A stretch of 64,000 nucleotides of DNA, from contig NZ_MNAN01000028.1 of the NCBI RefSeq assembly GCF_001854475.1, positions 41,640 to 105,639 on the forward strand, written 5' to 3'. The translations under genes and the position numbers were made by a program. This document shows positions 50,118 to 59,800 of the stretch, one piece after another. Source of the DNA: Pseudoalteromonas byunsanensis. GTDB lineage: Bacteria > Pseudomonadota > Gammaproteobacteria > Enterobacterales > Alteromonadaceae. Position 1 is the stretch's first letter; every line of letters starts with the position of its first letter. The notes under the pieces are model-generated. The model worked only from the letters and a program-made list of their open reading frames with translations, was not told the DNA's origin and did not search any database.

Positions 50118-52118
50118 ATGTCTTTCGATTTAATGCATATTGGTACAAGTGGCGTTCGTGCCAGCACGGAACTGCTACAAACAACCAGTAGAAACATCTC
50201 AAACCTTAACACCAAAGGGTATATTCGCGAGCGCACCGAGCACGCGACAACGGTAGGTAATTTGGTTGGTCGTGGTGAAACAGTAAGATTGATTAATGAC
50301 TTTGCGGCTAAGCAGCTTAACCGTGATACTTCAAACAAAGCTTACTATGATCAATTCGTAACAGAATCATCTCGTATCGATACCTTGTTTGCTGAAGAAT
50401 CAAACAGCCTGAGCACAAGCATTAATAATATGTTTAATAGCTTGCAAGAGTCTATGAACCAACCGTCATCTACGGTATCTCGCTCTTTGTTTATGAACTC
50501 TGCTGAAGGTTTAGTACAGCAAATGCACCGCTTGTCGAATATCGTGTTTGACCAAAAGAGCGTTGTCAATGAGCAGTTGAGTTTGTATACCGATGAAGCG
50601 AACAGCCTGATTGAAAAAATTAGTGAGTTGAATAATAAGGTTTCATCAACATATACCAGTGATGATCGTACAGTGGCACTGTCGGTACTCAATGAGCGAG
50701 ATCAAGCTATTCGTGATTTGTCAGGGCTTGTTGATATTGAAACATTGGATGGTCCAAACGGCGAAAAACTCATATTTTTGGGTTCAGGTCAGTCTCTTGT
50801 TATGGAAAACGGGACATTCAATGCCTTTGCGCTTGATGGTGACCCTGACCCGAATGTGAAAGACTTAAAGTTGGATGTTAATAGCGGAAGTGCGATTGCG
50901 CTTGATGTAGATCTTGGATCATTGAAAGGAAAAATTGGTGGTTTGCTGGCATTTCGTGACGAAATCTTGCAGCCCGCACAAAATCAATTGGGCCAAATTG
51001 GTATTTCGATTGCAGATGCTTTCAATCAGCAAAATGCGTTAGGTATGGACTTGGATGGTAACTTTGGTGGTGATATTTTTGATATACCGACTGTTCAAGG
51101 ATATGCATTTCAGAACAATACCGGCACAGGCGTAGTGAACGCGACTTTAGAGGCGGGTCTAGGTAATTCTATTCCTGCAACTGACTTTCAGGTAACTTTT
51201 TTAACTGCAACGACTGTCGAAATAGCGGCAATAGATAGTGAAGGGAACGTGATAGGTACGCCTTCTACAGCGAATGTGACAGCTGGAGCAATTAACTCAG
51301 GTACAGTTACCTCCGGCGAATCATTTGGTTTGGATATGACAGTCACCGGAGCACCAGCAGCGGGTGATAGTTATGTGATAAAACTCAACTCAATCGCGGC
51401 AGCTTCATTAGAAATGGCAACCGAGCGACCTGAACATTTAGCGCTGGCGTCACCTATTAGAACGGAAGTAAGTGCAAACAATACCAGCACAGCAAGTATC
51501 TCGGCTGGCGTGGTGACGGATACCGGGGCTACGAGTAACTTTTCGAGCCCACCGATCACGCTGACGCAAGGACAGATCACGATCACTAAAACAGCTGTGG
51601 CAAATCAGTATCAAATTAATGATGGTAATGGAACGAATTTAGTCACTATTACGCCTCCTGGAAATGGTGTTCTCAATCAGGCAGGCGCACCATATGCTAG
51701 TTATGGTTTTGATTTTGATATTTCAGGGCAACCCGCTACCGGTGATGTATTCACTATTGGCGTTAACACTGATGGTTTTGATGATAACCGAAATGGTTTA
51801 GCGCTGAGCCAGTTAAAAGACACAGAGCTTGTTCGTCAGGGAGTCATAGCTAGTGCCGATAATTTAAAAACATTTAATGAATCTTATGCAAGTTTGGTTA
51901 CCGAAATCGGTGTGATTGCTAACCAAGCTAAAACAAATGGTGCTGCTTTTGATGCGCTAGCGACGCAATCTGAAACCTGGTTTGAGTCTATATCGGGTGT
52001 AAACTTAGATGAGGAAGCGGCCAATCTACTGCGCTTTCAGCAATCTTATTCAGCATCTGCGCAGATAATATCTGCGGCGCGTACCATATTTGATACGCTA
52101 CTCAGTGCGGCGAGGTAA
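50118..52118 (+). CDS. flgK: Hook-filament junction protein FlgK
   Basis: The first junction protein between hook and filament. At 666 residues it is longer than enteric FlgK, with an enlarged middle domain (about 330-560) of Thr/Ala-rich beta repeats. The axial motifs are kept: N-terminal ASTELLQTTSRNISNLNTKG and C-terminal SGVNLDEEAANLLRFQQSYS. It is an export substrate of FlgN. Confidence 0.94.
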   Translation: MSFDLMHIGTSGVRASTELLQTTSRNISNLNTKGYIRERTEHATTVGNLVGRGETVRLINDFAAKQLNRDTSNKAYYDQFVTESSRIDTLFAEESNSLSTSINNMFNSLQESMNQPSSTVSRSLFMNSAEGLVQQMHRLSNIVFDQKSVVNEQLSLYTDEANSLIEKISELNNKVSSTYTSDDRTVALSVLNERDQAIRDLSGLVDIETLDGPNGEKLIFLGSGQSLVMENGTFNAFALDGDPDPNVKDLKLDVNSGSAIALDVDLGSLKGKIGGLLAFRDEILQPAQNQLGQIGISIADAFNQQNALGMDLDGNFGGDIFDIPTVQGYAFQNNTGTGVVNATLEAGLGNSIPATDFQVTFLTATTVEIAAIDSEGNVIGTPSTANVTAGAINSGTVTSGESFGLDMTVTGAPAAGDSYVIKLNSIAAASLEMATERPEHLALASPIRTEVSANNTSTASISAGVVTDTGATSNFSSPPITLTQGQITITKTAVANQYQINDGNGTNLVTITPPGNGVLNQAGAPYASYGFDFDISGQPATGDVFTIGVNTDGFDDNRNGLALSQLKDTELVRQGVIASADNLKTFNESYASLVTEIGVIANQAKTNGAAFDALATQSETWFESISGVNLDEEAANLLRFQQSYSASAQIISAARTIFDTLLSAAR

Positions 52119-52124
52119 TGAATC

Positions 52125-53339
52125 ATGCGATTATCTAACAACTTAATGTTTAGAAATAACCTGAACACGATTTTGAACAATCAGCAGGAAGTGAATAGAG
52201 CTCAGCAGCAAGTTAATACACAAAAACGAGTATTAACTGCCTCGGATGATCCGTCAGCGATTGCCAGCTCAATGCTATATACAGATAAGATCCAATCAAA
52301 CGAGCAATTTGCAAAAAGCTCCTCCATGCTAAGTAGTCGCTTAGAGATGGAAGAGAGCGTCTTAGAAAATATCAAGGGTGCGATTGCTAAGGCACAAACC
52401 TTAACTGTACAAGCTGGTAATGGTGCATTATCTGATGCTGATAGAGAAGGGGTTGCTGCGGAGATAAGCTCACTTAAAGAGTCAATTTTTGAATTGATGA
52501 ATGCAAAATCCGAAGATGGTGGATTTATTTTTGCCGGTTACCAAGATAGTAAACAGGCGTATATATATAATAGTGGTACTGGTAGCTACGAGTACCAGGG
52601 AGATCAGGGCCAACACAGCATTAAAGTTGCCGAAGGAATTAGTATTAAATCCAGTGATAATGGTTTTGATGTGTTTGAAAAAGCGGGTAAACGTTTGGAT
52701 GTAGACCAAACAACGATTGTCCCTGCCACAAGCACTGTTTACGTCCAACAGCAAGGTGCCTTTGATACCTTTCATCGTACTAACTATAACGCGGACCCAA
52801 CAGCGCCAGCGAACGCCAATACTGTGACTATCAACTTTACGTCTGCGACGACGTTTGATTTACAAGTTGGCGGCACAACGATTGACTCGGGTACTTTTTC
52901 TGGAAATAAAGTTGCGATTAACGGCTTTGAAGTCACATTTACTGGTGCTCCAGCGAGTATTGACTTTGATCTGGAAACTCCACAGAAGCAGAATGTGTTA
53001 AATACTTTAAACGACTTGGTCAATACTCTGACTGACACTAGCTTGGATCAAGAACAGTATAAACAAGCCCTAGCCGATGCAACTGTGGGTTTAGACAATG
53101 CCAAGAACTTGGTGTCGCAAACACAGTCTGTTTTGGGTGGGCGTTTAAACACAACTAAGCGCATAGAAGCTGCTAATTCTGATTTAGATATTAATAATAA
53201 GTTGTCTAAAGCAAACTTAGTTGAGCTAGATATGGCTGAAGCGATTACTGAGTTAACTAAACATGAAACGGCCCTTCAAGCATCACAGGCAACATTTGGC
53301 CGCTTATCTAATCTCTCCTTATTAGATTACATTCGTTAA
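52125..53339 (+). CDS. flgL: Hook-filament junction protein FlgL
   Basis: The second junction protein. The 404 residues have the flagellin-like N terminus (QVNTQKRVLTASDDPSAIAS) and C terminus (LVELDMAEAITELTKHETAL), with a variable centre. It starts 6 bases after flgK and ends the flgJKL transcript at a hairpin. Confidence 0.94.
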   Translation: MRLSNNLMFRNNLNTILNNQQEVNRAQQQVNTQKRVLTASDDPSAIASSMLYTDKIQSNEQFAKSSSMLSSRLEMEESVLENIKGAIAKAQTLTVQAGNGALSDADREGVAAEISSLKESIFELMNAKSEDGGFIFAGYQDSKQAYIYNSGTGSYEYQGDQGQHSIKVAEGISIKSSDNGFDVFEKAGKRLDVDQTTIVPATSTVYVQQQGAFDTFHRTNYNADPTAPANANTVTINFTSATTFDLQVGGTTIDSGTFSGNKVAINGFEVTFTGAPASIDFDLETPQKQNVLNTLNDLVNTLTDTSLDQEQYKQALADATVGLDNAKNLVSQTQSVLGGRLNTTKRIEAANSDLDINNKLSKANLVELDMAEAITELTKHETALQASQATFGRLSNLSLLDYIR

Positions 53340-53342
53340 TTT

Positions 53343-53380
53343 GAAGCTGCCAAAACTTTGGCAGCTTCCATATATTTTTC
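53343..53380 (+). terminator. Rho-independent terminator after flgL
   Basis: gaagctgcca pairs with tggcagcttc around a 6-base loop and is followed by a T-rich tract. The rest of the 323-base gap before flagellin 1 is AT-rich leader DNA with a sigma28 promoter. Confidence 0.75.
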
Positions 53381-53541
53381 TTTGTTTTCCTAACTTTTAA
53401 TCTATAACTGATTGTTTAAATTAAACAAAGTCATTCTTAATGCTGCAATTAAGCCATAAATTCCTTTTTTAAGAATCAATGTCCAATCTAGACTATTTTC
53501 TATTTAAATTCAGTTGCTTAGTATTTTTTTAAAAAAAATGC

Positions 53542-53568
53542 TAAAGGATTTTTTTGGGCTTCCGATAA
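53542..53568 (+). promoter_or_regulatory. sigma28 promoter of flagellin 1
   Basis: TAAAGGAT, 11 bases, TCCGATAA: a close match to TAAAGTTT-N11-GCCGATAA, about 95 bases before the start codon. Confidence 0.88.
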
Positions 53569-53662
53569 CTTAAGTAACCGAGCCGGAGATTAAAAAACTA
53601 AATTGAAGGCTTAAAGTTATAAGTTTGAGAGTAAACCGAAAGTTTACATTGGGAGAACTATC

Positions 53663-54625
53663 ATGGCACTTTATGTAAATACTAACGTAAGTTCGTTGAA
53701 CGCACAAAGACAATTAAACAACTCTGGTAACGCTTTAGATACATCATTTAAGCGTCTATCTTCAGGCTTCCGTATCAACAGCGCAGCTGATGATGCAGCA
53801 GGTCTACAAATCGCTGACCGTTTGACTTCACAGATCAATGGTCTTAACCAAGGTAACCGTAACGCGAACGACGGTATCTCACTTGCACAAACTGCTGAAG
53901 GTGCGATGGACGAAGTTACATCAATGTTCCAACGTATTCGTACGCTTTCACAACAAGCGGCGAACGGTTCAAATACTGATGAAGACCGTTTAGCAATCCA
54001 AGAAGAAATTCGTTCACTTTCTTCAGAGGTAAACCGTGTTGCAGCTGATACAACCTTTGGTGGTCAAAACCTTCTAGATGGTAGCTATGCGGCAAACTTC
54101 CAAGTAGGTGCAGATGCTATCCAAACGATTGGTTTCAGTATGCAAAACGTGGGTGGTACAGCTAACTCGCTAGTTGCTAACAACGGCTTTACGTTATCAG
54201 GCATTGCAGGTATTGCCAGTGCGGTAACAGGTGCTTCGCTAAGTGCGGTTGCTGGTACTATCAGTAATGTGGTGGGTGCTTCGGCTGATGCGGCAAGTTT
54301 CTCTAACGTGTTTACAGCAGGTGGTATCTCTGTATCTTCACAAGCGAATGCTCAAGCAGTATTGGCGGGTATGGACCAACTAATCGCGGTAGTAGATAAG
54401 AAACGTGCTGAGTTAGGTGCTGTACAGAACCGTTTCCAATCAACGATTCGTAACCAGTCTAACATTTCTGAGAACTTATCGGCTGCTAAATCTCGTATCA
54501 AAGATACAGACTTCGCACAAGAAACAGCGAACTTAACTAAGATGCAAATCTTACAACAAGCTAGCCAAACAATCTTGAGTCAAGCTAACCAACGTCCACA
54601 GGCTGCTCTAAGTCTACTAGGATAA
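53663..54625 (+). CDS. Flagellin 1
   Basis: A 320-residue flagellin: conserved N-terminal D0/D1 (NTNVSSLNAQRQLNNSGNAL; RLSSGFRINSAADDAAGLQI) and C-terminal D1/D0 (FAQETANLTKMQILQQASQT), with a short Ala/Ser/Gly-rich central domain (about 170-230). The RBS is gggag. It is the first of three tandem paralogues and is preceded by a sigma28 promoter. The central Ser-rich surface domain is the expected place for glycosylation by the Maf protein downstream. Confidence 0.96.
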   Translation: MALYVNTNVSSLNAQRQLNNSGNALDTSFKRLSSGFRINSAADDAAGLQIADRLTSQINGLNQGNRNANDGISLAQTAEGAMDEVTSMFQRIRTLSQQAANGSNTDEDRLAIQEEIRSLSSEVNRVAADTTFGGQNLLDGSYAANFQVGADAIQTIGFSMQNVGGTANSLVANNGFTLSGIAGIASAVTGASLSAVAGTISNVVGASADAASFSNVFTAGGISVSSQANAQAVLAGMDQLIAVVDKKRAELGAVQNRFQSTIRNQSNISENLSAAKSRIKDTDFAQETANLTKMQILQQASQTILSQANQRPQAALSLLG

Positions 54626-54643
54626 TAGGGAATAATTAGAATA

Positions 54644-54679
54644 GGTGTCCGCGCTTAATGGGGTATTAACGCGGACACC
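54644..54679 (+). other. Long stem-loop just after flagellin 1
   Basis: ggtgtccgcg (54644-54653) pairs with cgcggacacc (54670-54679), extended by ttaat/attaa inside. No T-run follows, so it may protect the abundant flagellin mRNA rather than terminate it. Confidence 0.6.
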
Positions 54680-54805
54680 GTGTTTGGACAAAAAAGCGGA
54701 GTACTTTAAATCCAAAATTTGTTCACAAATTCAATGAACAAGTATTTATAAGCATAAGCTATGCCAATGTTTATGCTAATTTATTGACACTCACTCTCAA
54801 ACTTT

Positions 54806-54833
54806 AAAAAGGGGCTGCATAGCCCCTTTTTTC
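54806..54833 (+). terminator. Rho-independent terminator between flagellins 1 and 2
   Basis: aaaaggggct pairs with agcccctttt around a 4-base loop, then T residues. Confidence 0.92.
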
Positions 54834-54870
54834 TCGCCTTCGAATAAACTATTCCTCCGACAAAATAAGT

Positions 54871-54886
54871 TGGCCCATGTTTTGCT
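54871..54886 (+). promoter_or_regulatory. sigma54 promoter of flagellin 2
   Basis: tGGcccatgttttGCt: near-consensus GG-N10-GC with TTGC. No sigma28 element was found in the 54834-55033 interval. Confidence 0.8.
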
Positions 54887-55033
54887 TATTCTCTTGTAAG
54901 AAGTTTTTGTATGCGCAAAGCGGCAATTTTTGGCCCCGTCTAAAGTAAACGCGATAGACAAAAGTGCCGCCTTGTATTCGATTTGAACTTATGGACCTTT
55001 TGTTGGTTCGAGTTAGTAAAGAGAGAATGAGTT

Positions 55034-55999
55034 ATGGCTTTATTTGTTAACACTAATGTCAGTGCATTAAATGCACAAAGACAACTATCTAATTCTAGCA
55101 ATGAATTGGACACATCATTCAAACGTTTATCTTCAGGCTTACGGATCAACAGCGCGGCTGATGATGCAGCTGGTCTACAAATATCTGACCGTCTTATGTC
55201 ACAAATCAATGGTCTGAACCAAGGTAACCGAAATGCAAACGATGGTATTTCATTAGCGCAAACCGCAGAGGGTGCGATGGATGAGATCACCAATATGTTC
55301 CAGCGTATACGTACCTTGTCGCAACAAGCGGCGAACGGTTCGAATACAGATGAAGATAGATTGGCGATTCAAGAAGAGATCCGTCAACTAGCTGCTGAGG
55401 TAAACCGTGTGGCTTCGGACACTACATTTGGTGGTCAAAACCTACTGGATGGCTCTTATTCTGCAAACTTCCAAGTTGGTGCTGATGCCATACAAACAAT
55501 TGGCTTTAGTATGCAATATGTAGGTGCAACCTCAAACAGTATGGTTGCCAACAATGGCTTCACGTTGTCAGGCGTTGCCGGTGTGGCAAGTGGTGTATCT
55601 GGTGCTTCTCTTAGTGCAACAGCTGGTACTATCAGTAATGTAGTCGGTCAGCCTGCAGATGCAGCACAATTTTCGAATGTATTTACCGCTAGTGGGATCT
55701 CTGTGTCATCGCAGGCGAATGCTCAAGCAGTATTGGCTGGTATGGATGCAATGATTGCAGTGGTAGATAAAAAGCGTGCGGAACTCGGTGCGGTTCAAAA
55801 CCGTTTTCAATCAACCATTCGAAACCAAGCGAATATTGCAGAAAACTTAGAAGCCGCGAAATCGCGAATTAAAGATGCAGATTTTGCTTTGGAAACAGCA
55901 AAATTAACGAAAAACCAAATTTTGCAGCAAGCTAGCCAAACGATATTAGGTCAAGCAAATCAAAGACCTCAGGCGGCATTGAGCTTGCTACAAGGATAA
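55034..55999 (+). CDS. Flagellin 2 (sigma54-dependent)
   Basis: A 321-residue flagellin with the same domain plan as its neighbours (NTNVSALNAQRQLSNSSNEL; RLSSGLRINSAADDAAGLQI; FALETAKLTKNQILQQASQT). It differs more from flagellins 1 and 3 than they do from each other, both in protein and in codon choice. Its own sigma54-type promoter recalls V. cholerae flaA, the one flagellin there that is sigma54-dependent and essential for motility. Confidence 0.95.
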   Translation: MALFVNTNVSALNAQRQLSNSSNELDTSFKRLSSGLRINSAADDAAGLQISDRLMSQINGLNQGNRNANDGISLAQTAEGAMDEITNMFQRIRTLSQQAANGSNTDEDRLAIQEEIRQLAAEVNRVASDTTFGGQNLLDGSYSANFQVGADAIQTIGFSMQYVGATSNSMVANNGFTLSGVAGVASGVSGASLSATAGTISNVVGQPADAAQFSNVFTASGISVSSQANAQAVLAGMDAMIAVVDKKRAELGAVQNRFQSTIRNQANIAENLEAAKSRIKDADFALETAKLTKNQILQQASQTILGQANQRPQAALSLLQG

Positions 56000-56024
56000 A
56001 ATTTAAAAAAATTACAAATAAAGC

Positions 56025-56051
56025 TAAAGCTTCCGCTTCATAAGCCGATAG
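56025..56051 (+). promoter_or_regulatory. sigma28 promoter of flagellin 3
   Basis: TAAAGCTT, 11 bases, GCCGATAG: near-consensus FliA element about 100 bases before the start codon. Confidence 0.9.
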
Positions 56052-56149
56052 TTGACTTAGAGAACTATAAATCTAGGACTCTAACTTGGGGTGTAACAGG
56101 GTAGGGGTATCCCGTTACTCACCAATCCAACAAAGAAGCGGAGGCTATT

Positions 56150-57112
56150 ATGGCTTTATATGTAAATACAAATGTGAGTTCATTGAACGCACAGAGACAG
56201 CTGAATAATTCAGCTCTGTCGCTTGATACATCTTTTAAAAGATTATCATCAGGCTTCAGAATCAACAGTGCGAAAGATGACGCGGCGGGGATGCAAATCT
56301 CGAACCGTTTAACAGGTCAGATCAATGGTCTGAACCAAGGTGTTCGAAACGCTAATGACGGTATTTCTCTAGCGCAAACTGCTGAAGGTGCGCTTGATGA
56401 AACAACCTCTATGTTCCAGCGTATTCGTACGCTAGCGCAGCAGGCTGCTAACGGTTCAAATACAGATGAAGACCGTTTGGCAATTCAAGAAGAGATCCGT
56501 TCTCTATCTTCAGAAGTAAACCGTGTTGCTGCTGATACGACCTTCGGTGGTCAAAACTTATTGGACGGTACTTATGACGCTAACTTCCAAGTTGGTGCCG
56601 ATGCTATCCAAACAATTAGTTTTAGTATGCAAAACGTGGGTGGCACAGCGAACTCACTGACAGCAGACAATGGTTTCACCCTTTCAGGTATCGCGGGTAT
56701 TGCAAGTGCGGTAACAGGGGCATCGCTAAGTGCGGTTGCAGGTACAATCAGTAGCGTTGTAGGTGCATCAGCAGATAGTGCTTCGTTCTCTGGTGTGTTC
56801 ACTGCAAGTGGTATCTCTGTATCTTCACAAGCAAATGCACAAGCAGTGTTAGCGGGTATGGACCAACTTATCGCCGTTGTTGATAAAAAACGTGCTGAAT
56901 TAGGTGCTGTTCAGAACCGATTCCAGTCTACAATTCGTAACCAATCAAACGTTTCTGAGAACTTAGAATCTGCTCGTTCACGAATTAAAGATACAGACTT
57001 TGCACAAGAAACAGCAATGCTGACTAAGATGCAGATCTTGCAACAAGCCAGTAGCTCAATCTTGAGTCAAGCTAACCAAAGACCTCAAGTAGCATTGTCG
57101 CTACTAGGGTAA
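56150..57112 (+). CDS. Flagellin 3
   Basis: A 320-residue flagellin closely similar to flagellin 1, including the central domain (NGFTLSGIAGIASAVTGASL). Conserved ends: NTNVSSLNAQRQLNNSALSL and FAQETAMLTKMQILQQASSS. It is preceded by aagcggagg and a sigma28 promoter. The high similarity to flagellin 1 implies recent duplication or gene conversion. Confidence 0.96.
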   Translation: MALYVNTNVSSLNAQRQLNNSALSLDTSFKRLSSGFRINSAKDDAAGMQISNRLTGQINGLNQGVRNANDGISLAQTAEGALDETTSMFQRIRTLAQQAANGSNTDEDRLAIQEEIRSLSSEVNRVAADTTFGGQNLLDGTYDANFQVGADAIQTISFSMQNVGGTANSLTADNGFTLSGIAGIASAVTGASLSAVAGTISSVVGASADSASFSGVFTASGISVSSQANAQAVLAGMDQLIAVVDKKRAELGAVQNRFQSTIRNQSNVSENLESARSRIKDTDFAQETAMLTKMQILQQASSSILSQANQRPQVALSLLG

Positions 57113-57124
57113 TTTAGCTTGAAG

Positions 57125-57170
57125 TATACGGCCAGTCCGGGTGCAAGGTATCCGGATTTGGCGTATGCTA
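57125..57170. other. Imperfect long hairpin between flagellin 3 and flaG
   Basis: gtatacg...ccgg pairs with ccgg...cgtatgc with small interior mismatches. No T-run follows; a TATAAT sequence lies at its 3' edge. Confidence 0.4.
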
Positions 57171-57197
57171 TAATGTATAGGGTCTAGGAGGTGTTCA

Positions 57198-57617
57198 ATG
57201 AAAGATTTTGACTCTTCAAATCTGGTAGCCAATGTTTTGACTTCTCCTTCATCTCAACAGAGTGAAGTGAAGAATCAGGAATCGGCGCGTGCGATTGAGA
57301 AACCATCTAAAGCTGAAAAGGAATCAGCTGGAGAACAAAATCCACAACTGGATACAGAAAAAAGCAGGCAGCAACTTGTTGATGAGGTTAAGCAAAACCT
57401 AGATAAACTCAACGAGTTTATACCTGTAACTTCAACAAACTTGTCATTTGAGTTTGATGAGGCTGGCGATCCTCCGTTTATTCGGGTGATTGATCGAGAT
57501 AATGATAAGGTGATTAGGGAAATCCCTTCGGAAGAGTTCAGAGCGGTAGCTAAAGCTTTGGACGAATTTGCCGATAAGTTAAATGGAAAGGGTTTTTTGT
57601 TCGATAGAACAGCCTAG
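57198..57617 (+). CDS. flaG: FlaG family flagellar protein
   Basis: A 139-residue protein with a disordered, charged N-terminal half and the FlaG domain in the C-terminal half (LSFEFDEAGDPPFIRVIDRD, KVIREIPSEEF). FlaG proteins limit filament length or stability in polar flagellates. The ATG has taggaggtg in front. It is followed 24 bases later by fliD, with which it is probably co-transcribed. Confidence 0.92.
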   Translation: MKDFDSSNLVANVLTSPSSQQSEVKNQESARAIEKPSKAEKESAGEQNPQLDTEKSRQQLVDEVKQNLDKLNEFIPVTSTNLSFEFDEAGDPPFIRVIDRDNDKVIREIPSEEFRAVAKALDEFADKLNGKGFLFDRTA

Positions 57618-57641
57618 TATTATTGGAGTTGGAGGTCGTTT

Positions 57642-59060
57642 ATGCCACTTATTACATCTGCAGGCATTGGCTCAGGTCTTGATTTAGAAAGTATTATCAA
57701 GGCTTCGGTTGATGCAGAAAATCGCCCGAAGATGCTTTCTTTTATTAAAAAAGAGGAGACGCTTCAGGTTGAGTTGTCGGCAATAGGCGAAGTCAAATCA
57801 GCGATGTCTAAATTGCAGGATATTGTTAAAAAACTGGCCGACCCCGAAAACTTCGGTAAACGTGTTGCGAATATCACGCAACCTTCTACTGGTGACATCA
57901 TCAGTGTGACACCAACGTCAGAAATCTCTGTTGGGCAATTTGACGTAGCTGTTAAACAACTGGCTAAAGGTAGTCGCTTAGAGTCCACTGACAATGCATT
58001 TGCGTCTGTAGACAGTGTCGTGACTGCTTCTGGTGGTACGCTGACTTTTAACGCGGGTGTTGATAATACTTTTGATTTGACGGTAGCTGCGGGCGCAACG
58101 CTCGCTGAGCTTAGGGATGCTATCAATAGTTCAGAAAATAATTTTGGAGTTACCGCCAACATTGTGAATACGGGTACCGTTGGTTCCAAACTTGTATTGA
58201 CGTCAAATGTTACCGGTGACACGAATGATCTTACTATTACTTCTGACACCGCAGAATTAGACGCGATTAGCACCACCGCAAATGATGGTGTAACTGCCGG
58301 TGGTATGAACAGTAAGCAATCAGCGCAAAGTGCCATTATTAGTATTGACGGATTGGATGTGACAAACGACACCAATACGTTTAAAGATGCTGTTCAGGAC
58401 ATGACCATCAAGGCATTGGCGCAAAGTGAAGAAACAGCAGGCGCAGGTATTTACGATACTGCAACGCTGAATGTTGAATATGACCGAGAGTCGATCAACG
58501 GATTAATTGATGAATTTGTCTCAGCCTATAATAATTTAATTGGTAATATTGGCTTTCAAACTCGAATTGGCAAACCGCTTAACGGTGACGCGTCAATGCG
58601 CTCATTAAGCGGACAGTTGGTTAATACCCTTTCTACACCTCTAACAGGTGCAGGACCTTTCGAATCGATTTTTGATATTGGTCTGGGTGTAGATAAAGAT
58701 GGTTATTTACAAAAATCCTCTTTGGTACGAAGTTTAAATGAAGCTATGGATAGCAATTTTGATGATATTGGCACAGCTTTTGCTGGAGAAGGAGGGGTGG
58801 CGTCACAACTTGAGACGTTACTCAGTGGCTATATCGATTCGGGTGGCCTAATTAAAGAACGTGAAACTAACTTAAATGGTCAATTAGACGATTTAGAGGA
58901 TGACGTAGCTAACCATGAGTATCGCATGGCTTCACTAGAAGAAAGGTTACGTAAACAATATGCCGGACTTGATGTGTTGTTGGCACAGATGCAACAAACA
59001 CAGGCGTACTTAGGTGCGCAATTGGCCAACCTCCCTGGTTTCACAAAAGCTAAATCATAG
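57642..59060 (+). CDS. fliD: Flagellar filament cap protein FliD
   Basis: Caps the filament and folds incoming flagellin. The 472 residues begin with the FliD motif (ITSAGIGSGLDLESIIKASV) and end with a coiled-coil C terminus (RMASLEERLRKQYAGLDVLL, MQQTQAYLGAQLANLPGF). The variable central domains are beta-rich. It has ggagg before its start and is followed by fliS after 11 bases. Confidence 0.95.
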   Translation: MPLITSAGIGSGLDLESIIKASVDAENRPKMLSFIKKEETLQVELSAIGEVKSAMSKLQDIVKKLADPENFGKRVANITQPSTGDIISVTPTSEISVGQFDVAVKQLAKGSRLESTDNAFASVDSVVTASGGTLTFNAGVDNTFDLTVAAGATLAELRDAINSSENNFGVTANIVNTGTVGSKLVLTSNVTGDTNDLTITSDTAELDAISTTANDGVTAGGMNSKQSAQSAIISIDGLDVTNDTNTFKDAVQDMTIKALAQSEETAGAGIYDTATLNVEYDRESINGLIDEFVSAYNNLIGNIGFQTRIGKPLNGDASMRSLSGQLVNTLSTPLTGAGPFESIFDIGLGVDKDGYLQKSSLVRSLNEAMDSNFDDIGTAFAGEGGVASQLETLLSGYIDSGGLIKERETNLNGQLDDLEDDVANHEYRMASLEERLRKQYAGLDVLLAQMQQTQAYLGAQLANLPGFTKAKS

Positions 59061-59071
59061 AGGGTATTACT

Positions 59072-59500
59072 ATGTACAACGCGAGAGTTAAAAATTACCA
59101 ACGAGAAGCCTTGAAAACTCAGATTGCAGGGGCTGATCGGTACGAAGTAATCCAAATGCTAATGGCTGGCGCGATAGAAAAGATGGTATTAGCTAAGGTT
59201 GCGATAGAAAAGCGCAACTTTGAAGCTAAGGCTGAACACATTTCTAAAGCTTCTGCCATAATTGAAGCGCTAAGAGGTTGTTTAGACTTTGAAGTGGGTG
59301 GCGAAGTAACGGAAAATTTGTATGCTCTATATTCATACATGTTAGATCGTTTACTTGATGCGAGTGTACAAAACGAAGTGAAGTTTGTAGAGGAAACCTC
59401 GACCTTACTTAAAGAAATAAAATCAGCATGGGATGCCATTCCACATGATGTGCGAGAGCAAACACTAAGCCAAAATGGTGCTGATGCCCATGCTGGATAG
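59072..59500 (+). CDS. fliS: Flagellar export chaperone FliS
   Basis: Binds the C terminus of flagellin and keeps it monomeric until export. The 142-residue helical product shows RYEVIQMLMAGAIEKMVLAK, the family pattern near the N terminus, and LYSYMLDRLLDAS. It overlaps the next gene, suggesting translational coupling. Confidence 0.93.
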   Translation: MYNARVKNYQREALKTQIAGADRYEVIQMLMAGAIEKMVLAKVAIEKRNFEAKAEHISKASAIIEALRGCLDFEVGGEVTENLYALYSYMLDRLLDASVQNEVKFVEETSTLLKEIKSAWDAIPHDVREQTLSQNGADAHAG

Positions 59501-59783
59501 CGGCAAATCTCTTAGTGAACATCTAAATGAGATTGAGCAAGCAGTAAAAGACGGTGAACACGATATCGCAGCAGGGCTTATGACTGAGCTTGATAGTCAG
59601 CTTCGCCAGATTTTTGACAGGAAAGTAGAAGAAGGCGATCCCTTGATTGCTGAACTACAGAGCCTTCAAGATAAAATGCAATCGCTCTCCAAAACGCTTT
59701 CCGATGAGCGCGCTAAAACGGCATCGGAATTAGCGAAAATGCATGGCAATAAAAAGAAAATTAAAGCCTATAAACAAACTTAA
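59475..59783 (+). CDS. FliT-like flagellar protein
   Basis: A short helical protein (up to 102 residues; in-frame ATG codons at 59475, 59484 and 59490 leave the start open). The sequence has charged amphipathic helices (LNEIEQAVKDGEHDIAAGLM; LIAELQSLQDKMQSLSKTL) and a basic tail. The position directly after fliD-fliS is where FliT-type export chaperones occur in related polar clusters, but similarity to enteric FliT is not obvious, so the assignment is mainly by context and size. Confidence 0.65.
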   Translation: MVLMPMLDSGKSLSEHLNEIEQAVKDGEHDIAAGLMTELDSQLRQIFDRKVEEGDPLIAELQSLQDKMQSLSKTLSDERAKTASELAKMHGNKKKIKAYKQT

Positions 59784-59800
59784 CATCGCTGGTTGATGTA

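Noticed and set aside
57764..58375. 203-residue minus-strand frame inside fliD
   Set aside because: Antisense shadow of a real gene, Ser/Thr/Val-rich composition typical of such shadows.
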